Shown: positions 6,173-9,161 of the stretch, piece by piece | How the letters are laid out: each line of letters begins with the position of its first letter | Numbering within the stretch: the stretch's first letter is position 1 | Assembly (NCBI GenBank): GCA_949935895.1 | Contig: CATLGL010000063.1 | Coordinates: forward strand, 1 to 9,161 | Origin: an uncultured Clostridia bacterium | GTDB taxonomy: Bacteria > Bacillota > Clostridia > TANB77 > CAG-508 | DNA length: 9,161 nt | Reading direction: 5' to 3' | The notes under the pieces: model-generated | Database searches by the model: none | The model's input: only the letters and a program-made list of their open reading frames with translations | What the model was told of the DNA's origin: nothing | Position numbers and translations under genes: made by a program

Positions 6173-8022
6173 ATGTGTGGTTTTGTTGGATTTGTAAATT
6201 TAAAACATGATTTACAAGATAGACGAGAAATTCTAACACGTATGACAAAAAAGCTTTCAAAGCGTGGACCAGATGAAGAAAACTTTTATTTAGCACCTTG
6301 TGTTAATTTAGGACATAGAAGATTAATCATTCTGGATTCTAAAAATGGTGGTCAACCAATGAGTGCAAAACAAGGTAATAATACATACACCATTGTATAT
6401 AACGGGCAATTATATAATGCAAATGAGCTTCGTAACGAACTAAAAGAAAAAGGATATGAATTTAAAGGATATTGTGATACCGAAGTTGTTTTAAAATCTT
6501 ATATGGAATGGCGGACCTGACATAATTAAAACATTAAATGGTATTTTTAGTTTTGCTATTTGGAATGAACAAAAACAAGAATTATTTTTAGCCAGAGACC
6601 ATTTTGGTATAAAACCTCTATACTATACCATTTCTAATGATACCATTATCTTTGGTTCAGAAGTAAAAGCAATATTAGAGCACCCTTATGTTGAAACAAA
6701 AATTGATAAGACTGGAATTTGTGAATTGTTTGGTATAGGTCCCGCTCATACTCCTGGTGCTTCTGTATTTAAAAATATTTATGAAGTAAAACCAGCTCAT
6801 TTCTTGCTTTATAATAAAGATGGATTACAAGAAGAGGAATATTGGAAGTTAGAATCAAAACCTCATACAGATAATTTTGAAAACACCTGTCAGAAAGTAC
6901 ATTTTTTACTAGACGATGCCATTAAACGTCAGCTTATTTCTGATGTACCACTTTGTGCTATGCTTTCTGGTGGACTTGATTCTAGTATTATTACTGCTTA
7001 CATTTGTAATTATTATAAAGAAAATAATCTACCAAAATTAGATACGTATTCAGTTGATTATGTAGATAATGATAAAAATTTTATTAAAAGTGATTTTCAA
7101 CCAAATTCCGATAACGAATACATTGAACTGATGCTGCAACATTTTGATACCAAGCATCATAAAATTGTAATTGATACGCCAGAACTTGCTAATGCTTTAG
7201 AAGAGGCTATGATTGCAAGAGATTTTCCTGGCATGGCAGATGTAGATTCTTCTATGTTACTATTTTGTAAAAATATTCGAAAAGGTGCTACTGTTGCTGT
7301 TTCACGGAGAATGCTCTGATGAAATTTTTGCTGGCTATCCTTGGTTTTTCCGTGAAGATGCCTTAAAGAGCAATACGTTTCCTTGGTCAATTGCCATTTC
7401 TGAAAGACAAAATTTATTAAATTCTGATATTTGTAAAGAAATAAATTTAAAAGAATATATTGACTTTCGTTATCATGAAAGTTTAGATAAAGTAGAAATT
7501 TTAGATTGTGACTCAAAAGAAACTGCTGAAAAAAGAAAAATTTCTTATCTAACACTAAATTGGTTTATGCAAACATTGTTAGATCGTTCTGATCGAATGA
7601 GTATGTATAATGGATTAGAATTAAGAGTACCTTTTTGTGATTACCGCTTGGTAGAGTATATGTGGAATGTGCCATGGGAAATGAAAGCATTAAATGGCAG
7701 AGAAAAAGGTCTGTTACGTTATGTTGTACGTGATTTACTACCAGAAGAAATTGTAAACAGAAAGAAAAGTCCTTATCCAAAAACGCATAATCCAACTTAT
7801 TTAAAAACAGTAAAAGAAATGTTATCTAATATTATGAGTAAAAAAGATGCTCCTATTAGCCAATTATTAAACAGGAATTATATTTTAGAAATTTTGGAAA
7901 CGGATGGAAACGCTTTCACCAGACCATGGTTTGGTCAATTAATGACAGGTCCGCAACTTATGGCATACTTGTGCCAAGTAAACATGTGGATTGAAAGATA
8001 TCAACCAAAAATTGAATTATAG
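6173..8022 (+). CDS. asnB: Glutamine-hydrolysing asparagine synthetase, full length after two CGG +1 shifts
   Basis: Makes L-asparagine from aspartate, ATP and glutamine. ATG 6173 follows AAGGAGG at good spacing and exposes the catalytic Cys2 (MCGFVGFV) of the Ntn-type glutaminase domain. That domain also shows KRGPDEENFY, LGHRRLIILD and the VYNGQLYNANELR loop. Skipping C at CGG 6512 (residue 114) restores EWGPDIIKTLNGIFSFAIW and LARDHFGIKPLYY. The synthetase domain has the PPi-loop SGGLDSS (about residues 265-271). Skipping C at CGG 7305 (residue 378) restores VAVSGECSDEIFAGYPW, the conserved SGExxDE motif. DRSDRMSM with LELRVPFCD follows. The result is 615 aa, normal for the family, ending TAG. 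The conserved Arg in DRMSM is CGA, so CGA remains Arg. A terminator lies nine bases downstream. Confidence 0.94.
6512..6514 (+). other. CGG +1 recoding site 1 in asnB (reads as Gly114)
   Basis: GAA TGG CGG ACC TGA. Skipping the C gives EW-GGA-CCT-GAC, i.e. MEWGPDIIKTLNG, continuing the glutaminase domain. Unshifted reading stops at the second codon after CGG. CGG is codon 114, in phase with ATG 6173. Confidence 0.92.
7305..7307 (+). other. CGG +1 recoding site 2 in asnB (reads as Gly378)
   Basis: GTT TCA CGG AGA ATG CTC TGA. Skipping the C gives VS-GGA-GAA-TGC-TCT-GAT-GAA, i.e. SGECSDEIFAGY, a conserved synthetase motif. In phase with the frame used after the first shift. Confidence 0.92.
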
Positions 8023-8030
8023 CGTGGATA

Positions 8031-8053
8031 AAGAGGTCGCATTGCGACCTCTT
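8031..8053. terminator. Bidirectional terminator between convergent asnB and the 74-aa ORF
   Basis: A perfect 10-bp stem, AAGAGGTCGC and GCGACCTCTT, around a three-base loop lies nine bases after the asnB stop and 15 bases after the stop of the minus-strand ORF. T-tracts are short (CTTCTTA on plus, TTTATCC on minus), but the stem is strong. Confidence 0.7.
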
Positions 8054-8068
8054 CTTACTGTTGTAAAG

Positions 8069-8293
8069 TTATTTCCATTTCTCTTCTAAATGCCTACAAG
8101 CTTCATCTGCAATTTCATCTGTTGGAAAGACAGACTCGAGTATTACTGTTCGGCCTGTTTTTTCACTATGAATTACTGTACTCCGCCCTTCATTAGTCTC
8201 ATCTGCTCTTTGCTCCATTCCAAATAAAGAACTAAGGTTCTCTTTTCTTTCATTTCTTGTAAAAAATGAATTATGAATAAGTCCTTTCATCAT
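8069..8293 (-). CDS. Small ORF of unknown function, 73-74 aa, with an in-frame CGG read as Arg
   Basis: A free-standing minus-strand gene with promoter, AGGAGG ribosome binding site and terminator. Two ATGs abut: 8293 is two bases from AGGAGG, whereas 8290 is five bases away and likelier, giving 73 aa. The product (MKGLIHNSFFTRNERKENL... ending EEKWK) is soluble, with a probable beta-hairpin around EKTGRTVILESVFP and a C-terminal helix DEIADEACRHLEEKWK. I do not recognise a family. Codon 37 from ATG 8293 is CGG (8185-8183). Read as Arg the frame stays open to just before the terminator; a +1 shift would stop four codons later, leaving about 38 residues. The well-formed downstream half argues for the Arg reading, so this is either a second exception to the rule, perhaps a recent import, or a gene normally truncated in this host. 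Confidence 0.55.
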   Translation of the reverse strand: MMKGLIHNSFFTRNERKENLSSLFGMEQRADETNEGRSTVIHSEKTGRTVILESVFPTDEIADEACRHLEEKWK

Positions 8294-8332
8294 TACCTCC
8301 TGCCATTTCGGCTTATGCTTGTTAATAGTTTC

Positions 8333-8363
8333 ATTATACTTATCTCGATGTTGCTAAGATAAG
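8333..8363 (-). promoter_or_regulatory. Promoter with overlapping operator-like dyad upstream of the 74-aa ORF
   Basis: Minus strand -10 TATAAT (8338-8333) lies about 40 bases upstream of the ATG. Directly upstream is a perfect inverted repeat CTTATCT (8363-8357) and AGATAAG (8345-8339), with an 11-base spacer, filling the -35 to -10 interval. No good -35 is present. The placement suggests repressor or activator control; the regulator is unknown. Confidence 0.5.
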
Positions 8364-8439
8364 AGGTTTTTCTACTAAATTTGACGCTACTATATTAACA
8401 TAATTTTATTACAATTTCAACTAAGTTTTGTTATTTTCT

Positions 8440-9161
8440 CTATTTCCCTTGTGGCAATTTATTACTAGTCATTTTCTTACTTTCAGTTTTTACTCTTCTT
8501 TCTAACTTTTTCAAATCTTTTGCTGGTTTTAAATTTTCTGGTTTAATCCCTCTTTTATTTAACATATTCCTTACACTTAAATTGTTATCTATATGCTCTC
8601 CTGTTATGCTTTCCTCTCCATACATATCTTTTTCAGTAACATTATAATTTGTCATTTCTGTTGCTAAATTTTTTGCCGCTATTGTTAATGTTGGTAGAAA
8701 ATCTGCAAGTGGTCTATTTTCTTTTACCCCATATTTTGCTTTCATTTGCATTGTATTTAATCCACCAAATAACGCAGAATCTCCTTTTGAACGAATTCTT
8801 GCAAAACCTAAATCATCTACTCCTCTTTCATAAATATTTTTTGATAACTGTTTTTCTGATTCTTTTAATTTTTCCCTGGCTTCTAATCTGTTCATTAGTT
8901 TTATTCTATCTTCAATTATTTCTTGTTTTCTAGTTTGTACTGCAAAATAGCTTTGAGCAAATGCTATTTCTTCTTTTTTAGAATCTCCATTTTGTGCAAT
9001 TAAATAACAAGCATATCTTGTTAGCATATAGTCTTGCAATCTTCTATTTGCACCAGAACCTATTTGAACCATTTTCGTAACCTCGCGAAAATGGTTTTCT
9101 ACACTTATACCAGCATTTTCACAAGATTTCATTGCTTTCTTAATAGCTTCAATAAAATTTT
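8440..9161 (-). CDS. dinD: DNA damage-inducible protein D (BRO-N type domain), N-terminus outside window
   Basis: About 240 C-terminal residues are visible; the frame is open through the right edge (FIEAIKKAMKSCENAG...), so the ATG at 9132 is internal. Diagnostic DinD segments are ENHFREVTKMVQIGSGANR, LTRYACYLIAQNGD and FAQSYFAVQTRKQE, followed by a charged helical C-terminal domain (LFGGLNTMQMK, GVKENRPLADFLP) and a basic tail ending NKLPQGK then TAG. In E. coli DinD is SOS-induced and limits RecA filaments; that role is known for the E. coli protein and only presumed here. The upstream regulatory region is not in the window, so LexA control cannot be tested. It has no in-frame CGG; an out-of-frame CGG (8678-8676, GCG GCA) does not disturb the frame. 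Confidence 0.9.
   Translation of the reverse strand, partial: NFIEAIKKAMKSCENAGISVENHFREVTKMVQIGSGANRRLQDYMLTRYACYLIAQNGDSKKEEIAFAQSYFAVQTRKQEIIEDRIKLMNRLEAREKLKESEKQLSKNIYERGVDDLGFARIRSKGDSALFGGLNTMQMKAKYGVKENRPLADFLPTLTIAAKNLATEMTNYNVTEKDMYGEESITGEHIDNNLSVRNMLNKRGIKPENLKPAKDLKKLERRVKTESKKMTSNKLPQGK

Noticed and set aside
594..7307. The frame breaks as ordinary pseudogene decay or assembly errors
   Set aside because: All eight are the same in-phase CGG to GGN event at conserved glycines, and essential genes (murD, uvrA, asnB) show no other damage. Random decay would give varied indels and stops.
7157..7795. Minus-strand open frames within asnB
   Set aside because: Antisense shadows of the conserved AsnB coding sequence with no ribosome binding site or recognisable protein features.
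1..9161. CRISPR array, tRNA or rRNA gene, insertion sequence
   Set aside because: I found no regularly spaced repeats, no tRNA-like cloverleaf segment in the short intergenic gaps, and no transposase or terminal inverted repeats.

Overview
The window comes from an AT-rich Gram-positive-type bacterium, most like an uncultured member of the Bacillota (Clostridia-like). Intergenic DNA is very AT-rich, start sites carry AGGAGG-type ribosome binding sites, several sigma-A promoters (TATAAT) are visible, and the Arg, Gly and Leu codons are A/T-ending. The species cannot be fixed from this sequence.

Layout: on the minus strand, a divergent cytidylate-kinase-like gene and murD form a two-gene operon (1372 to 1; murD runs off the left edge). 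A 33-residue Asn-rich ORF (1530-1631, plus) follows, with a bidirectional terminator shared with uvrA (4495-1669, minus). Next come a RelB/RelE-type toxin-antitoxin pair whose toxin is broken by an in-frame TGA (5189-4670, minus), a GC-richer 44-aa ORF (5444-5310, minus), cysE (6074-5561, minus), the divergent asnB (6173-8022, plus), a 73-74 aa ORF (8293-8069, minus) and a 5'-truncated dinD (9161-8440, minus).

The main discovery is a recoding signal. Read with the standard code, murD, uvrA and asnB look shattered (uvrA into five frames, asnB into three), and cysE has a non-canonical tail. Every break is the same event: an in-frame CGG codon at which reading must skip the C and continue at GGN, always glycine, always where the family has glycine. 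I count eight sites: murD 1, uvrA 4, cysE 1, asnB 2. Applying the rule gives UvrA of 940 aa, AsnB of 615 aa and CysE of 170 aa ending VVGIPGRII, all normal for their families. In these genes no in-frame CGG is read as arginine, while CGG triplets in the other two phases (seven counted, including one in dinD) cause no shift. Dependence on reading phase argues against sequencing error and against ordinary pseudogenes. I infer that CGG has no working arginine tRNA here and triggers a +1 shift, or that CGGN is a four-base glycine codon.

Two small ORFs (5310-5444 and 8069-8293), at least one with clearly higher GC, contain an in-frame CGG that looks like ordinary arginine. They may be recent arrivals from an organism using the standard code, and they are the main counter-evidence to a strict rule. 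The other genes are housekeeping or accessory: peptidoglycan precursor synthesis (MurD), nucleotide-kinase-like protein, nucleotide excision repair (UvrA), cysteine and asparagine synthesis (CysE, AsnB) and a DNA-damage-associated protein (DinD).
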